Positions 25,853-35,314 are shown, numbered from the stretch's first letter. The stretch: DNA of 64,000 nt from Streptomyces hygroscopicus (GCA_002021875.1 CP018627.1:310001-374000); one strand, 5' to 3'. The notes: generated by a model from the sequence alone, not told the origin. Translations and numbers: made by a program.

Positions 25853-25889
25853 AACTTTCGTGGCAACCACCGGGACGAAGGAGTGCGAG

Positions 25890-26672
25890 ATGCGGGTACG
25901 ACGACTGGGCTGGGCCGGACTGGAGATCGAGGCAGACGGCAAGCGACTGGTGATCGACTACGTGCGGGACCTCTCACCGCTGTTCACGGGGTGGAAGCCC
26001 GGCGAGGGGCTGGCGGTGCCGAGCGGGAAGGTCACCGCCGCACTGGTCACCCACCTGCACCGGGACCATACCGACGCGTCCGCGCTCGCGGACGCGCTGA
26101 CGCCGGGGGCGCCGGTGCTGCGACCGGCGCCCGGTCACGGCGACGACGTGGACAACGTGACGACGCTGCCGGCCGAGCGCGAGCTGGCCCTGCACCGGCT
26201 GGCCGCCGAGGTCGTGGACGCATGGTCCACCCACGAAGTCGGGCCGTTCCGCGTCACCGCGGTCCCCTCCGTCGACGGGTTGGGCGACCCGCAGCTGAAC
26301 TGGGTGGTGCAGGCCGACGGGCAGCGGGTCTTCCACGGCGGCGACACGATGTTCCACGGCTACTGGTGGCTCATCGCGCGCCGGTTCAGCCCGTTCGACG
26401 CGGTGTTCCTGCCCGCCAACGGCGCGGTGGTCGACGCACCGCACCTGCAGCCGCCGAGCCCGCTGCCCGCCGCGATGGACCCGAGGCAGGCCGCCGCGGC
26501 CGCGGAGATCCTCGACGCCCGGTACGCAGTACCGATCCACTACGAGGCGGAGCAGCCGGACAAGATCGCGGGCTACGTCGAGGTCTCCGACCCGGAAAAT
26601 GAGTTCCGCACGCACGCCGGACGGCGCGCACACGTGCTGGCCGTCGGGGAATGGCTGGACCTGGCCACATGA
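25890..26672 (+). CDS. MBL-fold hydrolase, UlaG-like
   Basis: Metallo-beta-lactamase-fold protein of 260 residues. Starts MRVRRLGWAGLEIEADGKRL as in UlaG/L-ascorbate-6-phosphate-lactonase-like proteins; the metal motif is VTHLHRDHTDA (HxHxDH), with further ligands in HGGDTMFHG and VPIHYE near the end. ATG at 25890 follows CGAAGGAG. Regulated, by layout, by the divergent TetR repressor. The substrate is unknown; lactone or phosphodiester hydrolysis is typical of the fold. Confidence 0.88.
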   Translation: MRVRRLGWAGLEIEADGKRLVIDYVRDLSPLFTGWKPGEGLAVPSGKVTAALVTHLHRDHTDASALADALTPGAPVLRPAPGHGDDVDNVTTLPAERELALHRLAAEVVDAWSTHEVGPFRVTAVPSVDGLGDPQLNWVVQADGQRVFHGGDTMFHGYWWLIARRFSPFDAVFLPANGAVVDAPHLQPPSPLPAAMDPRQAAAAAEILDARYAVPIHYEAEQPDKIAGYVEVSDPENEFRTHAGRRAHVLAVGEWLDLAT

Positions 26673-26760
26673 CCGGAAACTCCGCCATGCGAACGGGCTC
26701 AGGCAGCAACAGAACATAGGTCCGATGCGCACGAAGGAGACCACGACTTCCGGTGGTCAC

Positions 26761-26789
26761 GCCGGGCGCTGAGCACGACGGCGCCCGGC
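26761..26789. terminator. Bidirectional terminator between convergent genes
   Basis: Perfect 9-bp stem GCCGGGCGC / GCGCCCGGC with an 11-nt loop, followed on the plus strand by TCTGTCTCTT, between the convergent MBL-fold and dehalogenase-like genes. Confidence 0.75.
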
Positions 26790-26887
26790 TCTGTCTCTTG
26801 TGGAACCGACGCCGGCAGACGTCTGCGGAATCGTCTGATTCTGGAGTGGCATGACGTTGCCGCCCCGCAGCCATTCGCGGAAGGGCA

Positions 26888-27763
26888 CTACTGTAGGAAA
26901 TCCAGCAGTTGACGTGTGGTCTCCTCGGGTGCCTCTTCCGGGATGAAGTGACCGACCGGCACCGGGCCACCGCGAACGTCATCGGCCCACTCCCGCCATA
27001 TCGCGAGCGGATCGTCGTAAAGTTTCGCGACCGAACCCTGCTGGCTCCATAGGAAGAGCACGGGGCAGGAGATCTTCCGGTTCCCGCGATCCGCCTCGTC
27101 CTGCTCGTAGTCCAGGGTCGGGGAGGCGCGGAACTCCTCGCAGATGGCGTGCACCGTATCGGGATGGCTGAATTTCTCGATGTACTCGTCACGTACCTCG
27201 GCCGGGAAAGCGTCTTTCACCTCGGACCACGAGTCGAGCATGAAGTCGACCAGGTTGGCCGGTGCCGCGTTGATGAACTGTTCCGGGGACGGTTCTGGCG
27301 CGGCGAGGAACGACCATTGCCAGTAGAGGAGGGCGAAGTCCTTGTCGGCGCGATTGTATGCGTCGCCAACGGGAACGACGTCCATGACGGCGAGTTGGAG
27401 AACGGTATCGGGGTGATCCAGTGCGAGACGGTAGGAGCAGCGCGCCCCGCGATCGTGTCCCACGAGGCTGAACTGGTCGTAGCCCAGTTCTCGCATGACC
27501 TCGATCTGGTCACTGCCGATCGCGCGCTTGCTGTACGGTTCGTGATCGGCGGTACTGGGCGGCTTGCCGCTGTCGCCGTACCCCCGCAAATCGGTGGCGA
27601 CGACGGTGTAGCGCTCGGCGAGATGTGGCGCTACCCGATGCCACATCAGATGGGTTTCCGGAATACCGTGCAGGAGCAGCAGAGGCGGTCCGCTGCCGCC
27701 TCGGCATCCATGGACCGACGCACCCGCGGTGGAGATATCGAACTCTTCGAACCCATCGAACAT
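26888..27763 (-). CDS. Alpha/beta hydrolase, haloacetate-dehalogenase type
   Basis: Hydrolase of 291 residues related to fluoroacetate/haloacetate dehalogenases and soluble epoxide hydrolases. Motifs: LLLLHGIPETHLMWHRVAP (oxyanion hole), SLVGHDRGARCSYRLALDHP with Asp nucleophile and the Arg pair that binds carboxylate in FAcD, and a late GHFIPEEAPEET His. The combination HDRGAR is characteristic of FAcD-like enzymes. Start chosen at the ATG 27761-27763 because AAGGAG lies 10 nt before it; an upstream ATG would add 12 residues. The 27,764-28,033 gap contains no recognisable gene. Confidence 0.85.
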   Translation of the reverse strand: MFDGFEEFDISTAGASVHGCRGGSGPPLLLLHGIPETHLMWHRVAPHLAERYTVVATDLRGYGDSGKPPSTADHEPYSKRAIGSDQIEVMRELGYDQFSLVGHDRGARCSYRLALDHPDTVLQLAVMDVVPVGDAYNRADKDFALLYWQWSFLAAPEPSPEQFINAAPANLVDFMLDSWSEVKDAFPAEVRDEYIEKFSHPDTVHAICEEFRASPTLDYEQDEADRGNRKISCPVLFLWSQQGSVAKLYDDPLAIWREWADDVRGGPVPVGHFIPEEAPEETTRQLLDFLQ

Positions 27764-28033
27764 GGCCACAAACTCCTTGAGACTCAAGGACCGTCCCATC
27801 CTGTGGCGTGAAATTCACTGGAGGCCGCGACCTCGGTCACCGATATCAGCCCGCCTGAAATGCGGGCGTCGCAGGCCCAATGGGCATCTTTGGCCCTTCC
27901 TTCCACCCTACGATCGTTCCCGGCTTCGGCAACTCGCCTTCATAGCGGCGAGGGGGCACTGACGCAGGGCGATTGCGAAGTCTTGGTGATCTTGTAGGTG
28001 TGCAGGTCAAGGACGTGCGGCGGGCGGGTCAGC

Positions 28034-29101
28034 TCAGATGAGGAGTTTCGCGAGCTGGGCCATTTCGGTGGGCGGGTCGATCACCGGCTGGACGAGGAGT
28101 TCGTCGACACCGGCCTGTTCCAGGGTGGTGATGCGGGCGAGGAGGTCGTCGCGGGTGCCGACCAGGGCCAGGGTGTTCATCAGCGAGGGCAGAACCAGGT
28201 CCCGGTCCTGCGGTGCGATGCGTCCGAGGTAGTTGGGGTAGAGCTTGGTGTGCCGGTCCGGCGCGGTGGAGGTGGTGCCGCGCCGGTCGAGGAGCCGCCG
28301 CACCGCCTCGCGTTCCTCGGGGCCGAGTTGCTCGGCGAAGGCGGGTGTGTCGGCGGCTGTGTCGGCGGTGAAGGCCAGCAGCGACAGGACGAGGTGGCCC
28401 GTCGCGTCCCGGGCCGCGTCGCCGTGGGGGTCCTCGCCTTCGTCGAGTAGATGGAGCGAGGTGACCACGTAGGAGTCCGCCCGGGAGTCGGGGTCGCAGG
28501 GTGCGCCCTGGGCGGCGTGGCGGCGGGTGTCGTGCAGCGCGTGCCAGGCGGTGGGGTCCAGCAGGCCGAAGGAGATGAGGCCGGTGCCGCGGCGGCCGGC
28601 GACGGCGGCGGCCTTCGGTCCGAGCAGCGCGGCCACGACGAACTCGATCGGGTCGGCGGTGTTCACGTGCGCCCCGGCGTGCAGGAACCGGATGCCGCGG
28701 ACCCGGTCACCTTCGCGGTACTCGGTCGAACGTCCGGCGCACAGGTCCTGCAGTGCGGCGGTGAAGTTCTCCAGCCTGGCCGCCGTGGTCGGCCGCATGC
28801 CCAGGGTGCGCCGGGCGGTGTTTCCGGTGCCGACTCCGCAGATGATCCGGCCCGGTGCCAGGGCGTTGAGGCTGGCGAGCCCGCTCGCGGCGGCCGGTGC
28901 CGAGCGCAGCGCCGGTGAGGTCACGCCGATGCCGAGCCTGATGCGGCTGGTGGCCTTCGCACACAGGCTCAAGGCGACGAAGGGGTCACCGTGGACCATC
29001 GGGGTGTCGTTGACCCAGAAGCTGTGCAAGCCCAACTCCTCGGCCCGCACGGCGAGGTCCTCCACACCGGGCTGCGCGGCGACAACGACGCCTGCACGCA
29101 T
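28034..29101 (-). CDS. LLM class flavin-dependent (F420-type) oxidoreductase
   Basis: Luciferase-like (beta/alpha)8-barrel oxidoreductase of 355 residues. MRAGVVVAAQPGVEDLAVRA opens the barrel; SFWVNDTPMVHGDPFVALSL, ATSRIRLGIGVTSP and RIICGVGTGNTARR are the typical 5,10-methylene-H4MPT-reductase-like elements, and LVGTRDDLLARITTLEQAGV with DELLVQPV closes it. Start ATG at 29099-29101 follows TTGGAGG. It reduces or oxygenates an unknown substrate using F420 or FMN. No partner gene is adjacent. Confidence 0.88.
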   Translation of the reverse strand: MRAGVVVAAQPGVEDLAVRAEELGLHSFWVNDTPMVHGDPFVALSLCAKATSRIRLGIGVTSPALRSAPAAASGLASLNALAPGRIICGVGTGNTARRTLGMRPTTAARLENFTAALQDLCAGRSTEYREGDRVRGIRFLHAGAHVNTADPIEFVVAALLGPKAAAVAGRRGTGLISFGLLDPTAWHALHDTRRHAAQGAPCDPDSRADSYVVTSLHLLDEGEDPHGDAARDATGHLVLSLLAFTADTAADTPAFAEQLGPEEREAVRRLLDRRGTTSTAPDRHTKLYPNYLGRIAPQDRDLVLPSLMNTLALVGTRDDLLARITTLEQAGVDELLVQPVIDPPTEMAQLAKLLI

Positions 29102-29384
29102 CAGAACCTCCAAGGTGTGAGGATCGAATCGAACCCGCTCAGCATGGCAGGTCCCGGCGCAGGGCCGTTGCGGAGTCGCGTGATCTCGTACCGTCGCGGG
29201 CCGGATGGCCGTGCTGCCACGCCGTGTCTCGTCAAGGTCCTGCCGCCGCACCGGGTGGCGGGCATGTCGCTGACGGAGCGGTTGGTCAGGTCGCCGGGAC
29301 CCGCGCCGTAGGCGGGGAGTACGTCATCCGTTCGTGAGTGTGGTGCTGATCGCGGCGTCCGCGGTGGTGGCCGGCGCCCGCTCA

Positions 29385-29577
29385 TACACGGCGATCGGGC
29401 CAACGGCCGCCGTTGGTGCCCAGCTCCTTGATGGCCTCCTGCCATGACGTGGCCCATGGCCTGCTCGCCGTAGTACGACTGCCAGTTGGTGTTCGCCACG
29501 AAAGACGCGGCGGTGTTGAACGTCTGGTCCAGGTCGATCGAGGAGAAGCCCAGTGTGCTCCAGTTGCTCGCACTCAT
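29385..29577 (-). pseudogene. kdpA: kdpA remnant
   Basis: Two short pieces of the potassium-transporting ATPase A subunit in different frames: LDQTFNTAASFVANTNWQSYYG, from the first selectivity-filter region, then EAIKELGTNGG, which in intact KdpA lies about 90 residues later next to the second filter. The segment between them, the N-terminus and the rest of the gene are gone. It follows kdpF in the right order and orientation, so this is the wreck of a kdpFABC operon. No kdpB or kdpC sequence is seen. Confidence 0.75.
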
Positions 29578-29639
29578 AGCCGCGCCGGGGCGAGGACGGG
29601 ACTCATATCGCCCGCTGCGGTAGCAGCCAAGTGTCAGGG

Positions 29640-29729
29640 TCAGAACCTGTCCGGGAAGATCAGGGCGAGGACGAGATAGCCCAGCAGAGCGACGGCCACG
29701 ATCAGGCCGACGACGTTCTCGGCGGTCAC
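29640..29729 (-). CDS. kdpF: KdpF, small subunit of the Kdp potassium ATPase
   Basis: A 29-residue single-membrane-helix peptide: MTAENVVGLIVAVALLGYLV then LALIFPDRF. Size, the hydrophobic helix and the FPDRF-type end are those of KdpF, which stabilises the KdpABC complex. GTG start at 29727-29729 overlaps the stop of the upstream 27-residue gene. Because kdpA is destroyed downstream, the peptide probably has no partner here. Confidence 0.8.
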   Translation of the reverse strand: MTAENVVGLIVAVALLGYLVLALIFPDRF

Positions 29730-29809
29730 AGCTTCGTCACCCCCCTGGCGGCGAGAGCCACCAGCGCGAACACCGCGATCGTGATGACGACGAAGGCCAC
29801 ATCGGCCAT
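29726..29809 (-). CDS. 27-residue membrane peptide upstream of kdpF
   Basis: A complete small gene: MADVAFVVITIAVFALVALA followed by ARGVTKL, one hydrophobic helix with a basic end. ATG at 29807-29809 follows GGAG (in CAGGAGTTAGCG), and its TGA overlaps the kdpF GTG. Similar unnamed peptides precede kdpF in other actinobacteria as far as I recall. It may be a further accessory subunit of the pump. Confidence 0.65.
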   Translation of the reverse strand: MADVAFVVITIAVFALVALAARGVTKL

Positions 29810-29885
29810 CGCTAACTCCTGGAGGAGGCCCGGGTGGAGAGGGACTGTTAGAGGAAAGCGCATCCCTGGCCGGATTCGGCCTTCG

Positions 29886-29923
29886 TTGACGCCTCCCATA
29901 CGCAGGTTCGTACGCTTTTGACG
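29886..29923. promoter_or_regulatory. Possible degenerate KdpE box upstream of the kdpF leader gene
   Basis: TTGACG at 29886-29891 and 29918-29923 lie three helical turns apart, with a partial match TTCGTA exactly 11 bp before the second. It resembles the better 11-bp repeats upstream of kdpD and the transporter gene. Confidence 0.35.
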
Positions 29924-30027
29924 GAACTCCTACGGCGGGCTGATCCATCTGCGGGAACCAATCCCCCCCGGGCGCCTGAACACGCCGTCGGCCACGACCG
30001 TGGGGCGCGGGCCACCGGGGTGAGGGA

Positions 30028-31866
30028 TCAGATGCGGAATCGCAGCCTGCAGATCACCGCGTCCGTGTCCTTCCGCACGGCGTGGGCGACCACGGCGCCC
30101 CGCTGGTTCTGCAGCAGCCGCTGCCACAGCCGGTCCGGCTCGACCTCGGGGATCAGCACGGTCACGCGGGTACCGGGCCCGGCAGCGGCCGTCTCACCCA
30201 CGTACACGGCGATCGGGCGGCCCAGGGAGCGGCGCTCGGAGGTGAGCTGGATCAGCGGAACCCCGGGGTCCCAGCGCGCCCAGGCGCGCTCCAGGGCGTG
30301 CGTCTGCGCGCGGTCCTCGGGGTCGGGGTGGCAGACGGTGACCGCGCGCACCTCGTCGCCGAGCGAGGCGGCGGCGTTCAGAGCCTCGACGGTCAGCCGC
30401 GACAGGTTCGACACGGGCACGATCACCACGGAGCGGTCTCGATGCGGTGGCTCGGGGATGCGGCCCAGGCCCAGGCGCTCGCCGATCCGGGCGTATGCGC
30501 GGTGCACGGCCGTGAAGGCGGCCACCAGCAGCGGCAGGGCGATGACAATCAGCCAGGCGCCGTCCTCGAACTTGGTCGCCGTCACGACCACGGCCGACAC
30601 GCCGGTCAGCACGGCACCCAACCCGTTCAGCAGCGCCTTGCCCCGCCATCCCCTCCCCCGCTCCTCGCGCCAGTGCCGGACCATGCCGACCTGGGCGATC
30701 GTGAAGCCGACGAAGACGCCGATGGCGAAGAGCGGCACGAGGGTGTTGGTGTCACCACCGGAGAAGACCAGCAGCGCGGCGGAGACCAGGGACAGCGCGA
30801 GCACGCCGTGGCGGTGCACCTGGCGGTCGGCCTTCAGGGCGAAGACGTGGGGGAGGTAGTTGTCGCGGGCCAGCAGCTTCAGCAGTACCGGGAGCCCGCC
30901 GAAGGACGTGTTCGCGGACAGCGCCAGCAGGATCATGGTCGCGAACTGGATGACGTAGAACGCCCCATTGTGGCCGAGTGAGGCGTCGGCCAGCTGCGCG
31001 AGGACGGTGACGCCCTCGACCGGCTGGAGGTGGAAACGGGAGATCAGCACGGACAGGCCGATCAGCATCACGCCGAGCACCGCACCCAGCGCCACCTCCG
31101 CGCGCTGCGCCCGCTTCGCCCGCGGGACGCGGAAGGACGGCACGGCGTTGGCGATCGCCTCCACACCGGTGAGTGCCGAACAGCCCGAGGCGAAGGCTTT
31201 CAGCAAAAGGAGCGCGCCGACCGTCGTCGCGTTGTCCGAGAGCACGGAGGCGTGGCCCGCGGCGGCCTCGGTACTGACCGGCGCGGACCGGAACAGCCCC
31301 ACCCCGATCAGGATCAGGATCGAGACGACGAAGACCGCGGTCGGCACGATGAACGCCCGCGCCGACTCCACGATCCCGCGCAGGTTCACCGCCGTGATCA
31401 GCACCAGCACGACGAGGCACAGCCACAGCCGCTCGCCGTACAGCTCGGGAAAGGCGGAGGTCAGAGCAGCGACACCGGCCGTGACCGCCACGGCGACATT
31501 GAGTACGTAGTCCAGGACCAGCGACGACGCGGCCACCAGGCTCGTCCTCGCACCCAGATGGGTCTTGGCGACGGCGTACGACCCGCCGCCTTCCGGGAAC
31601 GCGGCGATGACCTGCCGGTAGGAGGCCACCAGCACCGCCAGCAGCCCGGCGATCGCCAGAGTGACCGGCAGCGTGAAGCCGAGGCCGTGCGCGCCCGCGG
31701 CGGCCAGTACGAGGACGATCGCCTCGGGGCCATACGCCACCGACGCCATGGCATCCAGCGAGAGGGCGGCCAGGCCGGTGACGGCGGTGAGCCGGTGGCG
31801 CTCACCGGTATCGGGCGGTTCCTCGGCGGCGGGGGCCTCGCCCGGCCCGGCGGTCAGGACAGACAT
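30028..31866 (-). CDS. APC-superfamily transporter, probable potassium importer (KimA-like)
   Basis: Membrane protein of 612 residues with about twelve helices (first near LSLDAMASVAYGPEAIVLVL at residues 36-55) and a cytoplasmic C-terminal domain of about 150 residues beginning HRDRSVVIVPVSNLSR. This layout (APC core plus soluble tail) is that of KimA-type potassium/proton symporters and their amino-acid-permease annotated relatives. Start ATG at 31864-31866 follows GAAGGAG. It lies between kdpD and kdpF, and a TTGACG-N5-TTGACG repeat precedes it, which supports a potassium role. An amino acid substrate cannot be ruled out from sequence alone. Confidence 0.8.
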   Translation of the reverse strand: MSVLTAGPGEAPAAEEPPDTGERHRLTAVTGLAALSLDAMASVAYGPEAIVLVLAAAGAHGLGFTLPVTLAIAGLLAVLVASYRQVIAAFPEGGGSYAVAKTHLGARTSLVAASSLVLDYVLNVAVAVTAGVAALTSAFPELYGERLWLCLVVLVLITAVNLRGIVESARAFIVPTAVFVVSILILIGVGLFRSAPVSTEAAAGHASVLSDNATTVGALLLLKAFASGCSALTGVEAIANAVPSFRVPRAKRAQRAEVALGAVLGVMLIGLSVLISRFHLQPVEGVTVLAQLADASLGHNGAFYVIQFATMILLALSANTSFGGLPVLLKLLARDNYLPHVFALKADRQVHRHGVLALSLVSAALLVFSGGDTNTLVPLFAIGVFVGFTIAQVGMVRHWREERGRGWRGKALLNGLGAVLTGVSAVVVTATKFEDGAWLIVIALPLLVAAFTAVHRAYARIGERLGLGRIPEPPHRDRSVVIVPVSNLSRLTVEALNAAASLGDEVRAVTVCHPDPEDRAQTHALERAWARWDPGVPLIQLTSERRSLGRPIAVYVGETAAAGPGTRVTVLIPEVEPDRLWQRLLQNQRGAVVAHAVRKDTDAVICRLRFRI

Positions 31867-31994
31867 GGGATACGTGCTCCTTCGTGACAAAGGCCCGCGC
31901 AGGCGGGGAGGCGATACGCGGTGCCTCAGGGTCTGTCCAATTCCGGCCATGTCCGACCGCTCCTTGCGGCTTCTTCGCGCCAAAGCCCTCAACC

Positions 31995-32011
31995 TTGACG
32001 CGCTCTTGACG
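31995..32011. promoter_or_regulatory. Candidate KdpE-type direct repeat upstream of the transporter
   Basis: TTGACGCGCTCTTGACG: two identical hexamers with a 5-nt spacer, so an 11-bp period. OmpR-type regulators such as KdpE bind direct hexamers at this spacing. The rest of the 31,867-32,299 gap has coding-like composition but no protein I recognise. Confidence 0.5.
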
Positions 32012-32299
32012 GCCGTGTGACCCACACGACTCCTGCCGGGGTGAAGCCCGGGCCCCCACCACGACCGTGGCGGCTGCCACCAGCGCTGCACGGCCGCGGC
32101 CCGCAGGGTCTGCTCGTCCGGGGGCTCCGACACAGCAGTTCGATGGGCGAGTGCGGGTCGCGGTGCAGCGCGGCGATCCCGGCCCCGTGCCCGTCTCGCC
32201 GGGAGGGCACTACGACGGTGACGGCCTCGCCGCACGCGGCGTCCAGCCAAGAACGGCAGGTCGGACGCGCCCGGTTCCGGATGCGGTGAGGGTCAGGCG

Positions 32300-32600
32300 T
32301 CAAGGTTCCGTATGCGTCCGCCGAAAACGCCGCCGTGAGTGATCCGATGGAGCCCCCGCGGGCGAGCGTGACCGGGTGCCGCGGGCCGGGACACGACCAG
32401 GCCGCCGCCGACAGCGCCGCGAGCGCGCCCGCCACGCGGCTCCCGAGGGCGGCGACCGCGGCAACGGCCACGACGGAGAATCAGCGCGGCGTTCGTACGG
32501 GACAGGCGGTGCGGAAGAGCACGAGCACGAGTGCCACCAGGAACCATCCCGCGAGGGCCGCCGGCACGGCAAGCCGGTTCCGGAGCGCATAGCCGGTCAT
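32300..32600 (-). pseudogene. DUF4118-type sensor fragment after kdpD
   Basis: ATG at 32598-32600 shares its A with the kdpD stop (TGATG). It opens MTGYALRNRLAVPAALAGWF and a membrane helix, then stops after 39 residues; a shifted frame continues VVAVAAVAALGSRVAGALAA LSAAAW, a stretch typical of DUF4118 membrane sensors associated with KdpD. The remaining gene is lost. Confidence 0.5.
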
Positions 32601-35218
32601 CACGCCGTGACCTCACCTTCCGCGTCCACCACAGCGCCTTGGGAGCCCAGGCCCTCGTACGCCGCTTCGGAGCTCAAACGCCCGCCTCCGGTGCTCTGCG
32701 TACCCCTGGCGTGCTCCGCCCGCTCGGCGAAGGGCAGGGACAGCGCCATGGTCAGCCCCCCACCGGGGGTGTCCTCCGGGGTGAGGGTGCCGTCCATCGC
32801 CTCGGTCAGGCCCCGCGAGAGAGCCAGACCCAGGCCGAGGCCCGTCGTGTTGTCGGTGTCGCCCAGGCGCTGGAAGGGTTCGAAGATCCGGTCGCGGTCG
32901 GTGGGTGGGAGGCCGGGACCGCGATCGACGACGCGGAGTTCGACGCGGCCCGCGTGGGCGCTGGCGGTCAGCAGCACCTTCCGCCCGGCGGGACTGTGGC
33001 GGGCGGCGTTGCCGACCAGGTTGGCGATCACCCGTTCGAGCAAGGGTGGGTCGGCCAGCACCGCGGGAACTTCCTCCAAGTCCGCCACCTCGACCTCGGG
33101 GGTGTCCGCGAGCGCCGCGGGGAGGACCTCCTCCAGGGTGGTGGCGCGCAGGTTGAGGGTGAGTGCGCCGGCCTGGAGGCGGCTGAGGTCGAGGAGGTTC
33201 TCGATCAGCCGGTTCAGCGTGGCCATGGACTCGTCGGCGGTGGCAAGGAGTTCGTCCTGATCCTCGGGCGAGAACTTCACGTCCCGGCTGCGCAGCGAGG
33301 TGACGGCCGCCCAGCCCGCGGCGAGCGGGGTGCGCAGGTCGTGGCCGACCGCTCGCAGAAGAGCCGTACGCATCCGGTCGGCGGCTTTGACCGGTTCGAC
33401 CTCGGCGGCGGCCTCGGCCAGCCGGGCCCGCTCGACCGCCGACCCCACGTGCGCGGCGAAGGCGGCCAGCACGCGCCGCTCGGAGGACGTGAGGGTGCGG
33501 CCGCGCAGGACCAGGAAGGCACCGGGGCCCGCGGGTACGGCCGTCACGCCGTCCTCTCCGGGCGACTCGTCCACCAGCTCCGCGGAGTCCATGCCGAAGG
33601 TCTCGCGGGTACGTTCCACCAGGGCGGGTATCGCCGCGCCGCCCCGCACGATCGTGCCGGCGAGCGAGGACATGGTCTCCGCCTCGGCGGTGGCGCGGGC
33701 CGAGCGCCTCGACAAGCGCAGCGAGCGGTCCACGACAGCGGCCACTACGGCGGCCACCACCACGAAGACCGCCAGCGCCAGCAGCGCGTTCGCATCGTCG
33801 AGCGTGAACCGACCGATGGGAGGGATGAACCAGTAGTTGAGCAGCAGCGACGCCGTCACCGACGCGATCACCGCCGACACGACCCCGCCTATGCAGGCCA
33901 CCCCCACCACGGTGAGAAGGAAGAGCAGGGCCTCGCTGGTGAGGTTGAGCCGGTCCCTGGCCACGTCCAGATCCAGCAGGAAAGTGAGCGCCACAGGCAG
34001 CAGCAGACCGGCGACCGGGCCCGCGATCCTGCGTACGGTCGAGAGCGTGCGCTTGCGCGAGGGCAGCAGCGTGCCACGCCCGGCGCGCTCGTGCGTGACC
34101 TTGTGGACGTCGATGTCCCCGGAGAGTTCGACCACCGTTTCGCCGGTGCCGCGCCCGGTGACGAAGCGTTCCAGCCGGCCACGGCGGCTGGTGCCGAGGA
34201 CGAGTTGGGTGGCGTTTTCGGCGCGGGCGAAGTCCACCAGGGCGGTGGCGACGTCGTCACCGACCACGGAGTGGTAGCTGCCGCCGAGATCCTCGATCAG
34301 CCGCCGCTGCCGGGCCAGGGAGGCGTGCGAGGCGCCGGCGGCCAGGCCGTCGCTGCGCGTGACGTGGACGGCGAGGAGGTCACCGCGGGCCGACCGGTCG
34401 GCGATGCGGGCGGCCCGCCGGATCAGCGTGTCGCCCTCCGGTCCGCCCGTCAGGGCCACGACCACGCGCTCCCGGGTCTCCCACACCCCGCCGATGCCGT
34501 GCTCCGAGCGATAGGACTGCAGCGCCTCGTCGACGCGGTCGGCGACCCACAGCAGGGCGAGCTGACGCAGCGCGGTCAGATTGCCGGGCCGGAAGTAGTT
34601 GGCGAGAGCCGCGTCGACCTTCTCCGGTGCGTAGATGTTGCCGTGTGCCATCCGCCGGCGCAGCCCTTCGGGCGGGATGTCCACCAACTCGATCTGATGG
34701 GCCCGTCGTACGACCTCGTCGGGCACCGTCTCGTGCTGCGGCACCCTGGTGATCTTCTCTACGACGTCATTGAGTGACTCGAGATGCTGGATATTGAGGG
34801 CACTGATCACATCGATCCCCGCCGCGAGCAGTTTCTCGATGTCCTCCCACCGCTTGGGGTTGCGGCCGCCGCCGGGGACGTTGCTGTGGGCGAACTCGTC
34901 GACGATCGCGACCTGGGGGCGGCGCGCCAGGACGGCGCAGAGGTCCATCTCCTCGAACTCCCCGCCGCGGTAGACGCACGAGGCCCGTTCGACGACCTCC
35001 AGGCCGTCGAGCATCCCCTCCGTGCCGGGCCGCCCGTGGCACTCGACGAACCCCACCACGACATCGGCGCCGCGCGACGCTCTGCGCCGCGCCTCGTCGA
35101 GCATGCGGTAGGTCTTCCCCACCCCCGGGGCGGCCCCGAGGTAGACCTTGAGGCGTCCAGGGCGTACCTCACCCCCGGCGGTCCGTACGTCACTCGTATT
35201 GGTCCGTACGTCACTCAT
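32600..35218 (-). CDS. kdpD: KdpD, turgor/potassium sensor histidine kinase
   Basis: Complete sensor kinase of 872 residues. N-terminal KdpD domain with Walker A GAAPGVGKTYRM (near 28-39) and HSNVPGGGRNPKRWEDIEKL; universal-stress-protein-like domain (about 235-370); four membrane helices (about 395-500) with LLLNYWFIPPIGRFTLDD; GAF-like region; kinase core with H-box VGHDLRTPLAAGW, N-box NLVGNAARHSPAG, and GLGLGLALSRGLTEA. It controls the kdp operon through KdpE, which is not found in this window. Start taken at the ATG 35216-35218; a GTG at 35311 in the same frame has its AGGA directly adjacent and is less likely. Confidence 0.93.
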   Translation of the reverse strand: MSDVRTNTSDVRTAGGEVRPGRLKVYLGAAPGVGKTYRMLDEARRRASRGADVVVGFVECHGRPGTEGMLDGLEVVERASCVYRGGEFEEMDLCAVLARRPQVAIVDEFAHSNVPGGGRNPKRWEDIEKLLAAGIDVISALNIQHLESLNDVVEKITRVPQHETVPDEVVRRAHQIELVDIPPEGLRRRMAHGNIYAPEKVDAALANYFRPGNLTALRQLALLWVADRVDEALQSYRSEHGIGGVWETRERVVVALTGGPEGDTLIRRAARIADRSARGDLLAVHVTRSDGLAAGASHASLARQRRLIEDLGGSYHSVVGDDVATALVDFARAENATQLVLGTSRRGRLERFVTGRGTGETVVELSGDIDVHKVTHERAGRGTLLPSRKRTLSTVRRIAGPVAGLLLPVALTFLLDLDVARDRLNLTSEALLFLLTVVGVACIGGVVSAVIASVTASLLLNYWFIPPIGRFTLDDANALLALAVFVVVAAVVAAVVDRSLRLSRRSARATAEAETMSSLAGTIVRGGAAIPALVERTRETFGMDSAELVDESPGEDGVTAVPAGPGAFLVLRGRTLTSSERRVLAAFAAHVGSAVERARLAEAAAEVEPVKAADRMRTALLRAVGHDLRTPLAAGWAAVTSLRSRDVKFSPEDQDELLATADESMATLNRLIENLLDLSRLQAGALTLNLRATTLEEVLPAALADTPEVEVADLEEVPAVLADPPLLERVIANLVGNAARHSPAGRKVLLTASAHAGRVELRVVDRGPGLPPTDRDRIFEPFQRLGDTDNTTGLGLGLALSRGLTEAMDGTLTPEDTPGGGLTMALSLPFAERAEHARGTQSTGGGRLSSEAAYEGLGSQGAVVDAEGEVTA

Positions 35219-35314
35219 CGCAGCCGACGCGCTCCGCTCACTGGCGATCAACTCCCCGAGGGGAAGGGTTGCTTCCCCTACCGAAGCGCTTGTTCCGGGC
35301 GCTCTGCGCACTCC

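Noticed and set aside
29330..29385. Possible kdpC remnant after the kdpA scraps
   Set aside because: Too short and without a KdpC signature.
32531..34777. 748-residue plus-strand frame opposite kdpD
   Set aside because: Low-complexity Arg/Gly composition; the opposite strand encodes an intact KdpD.
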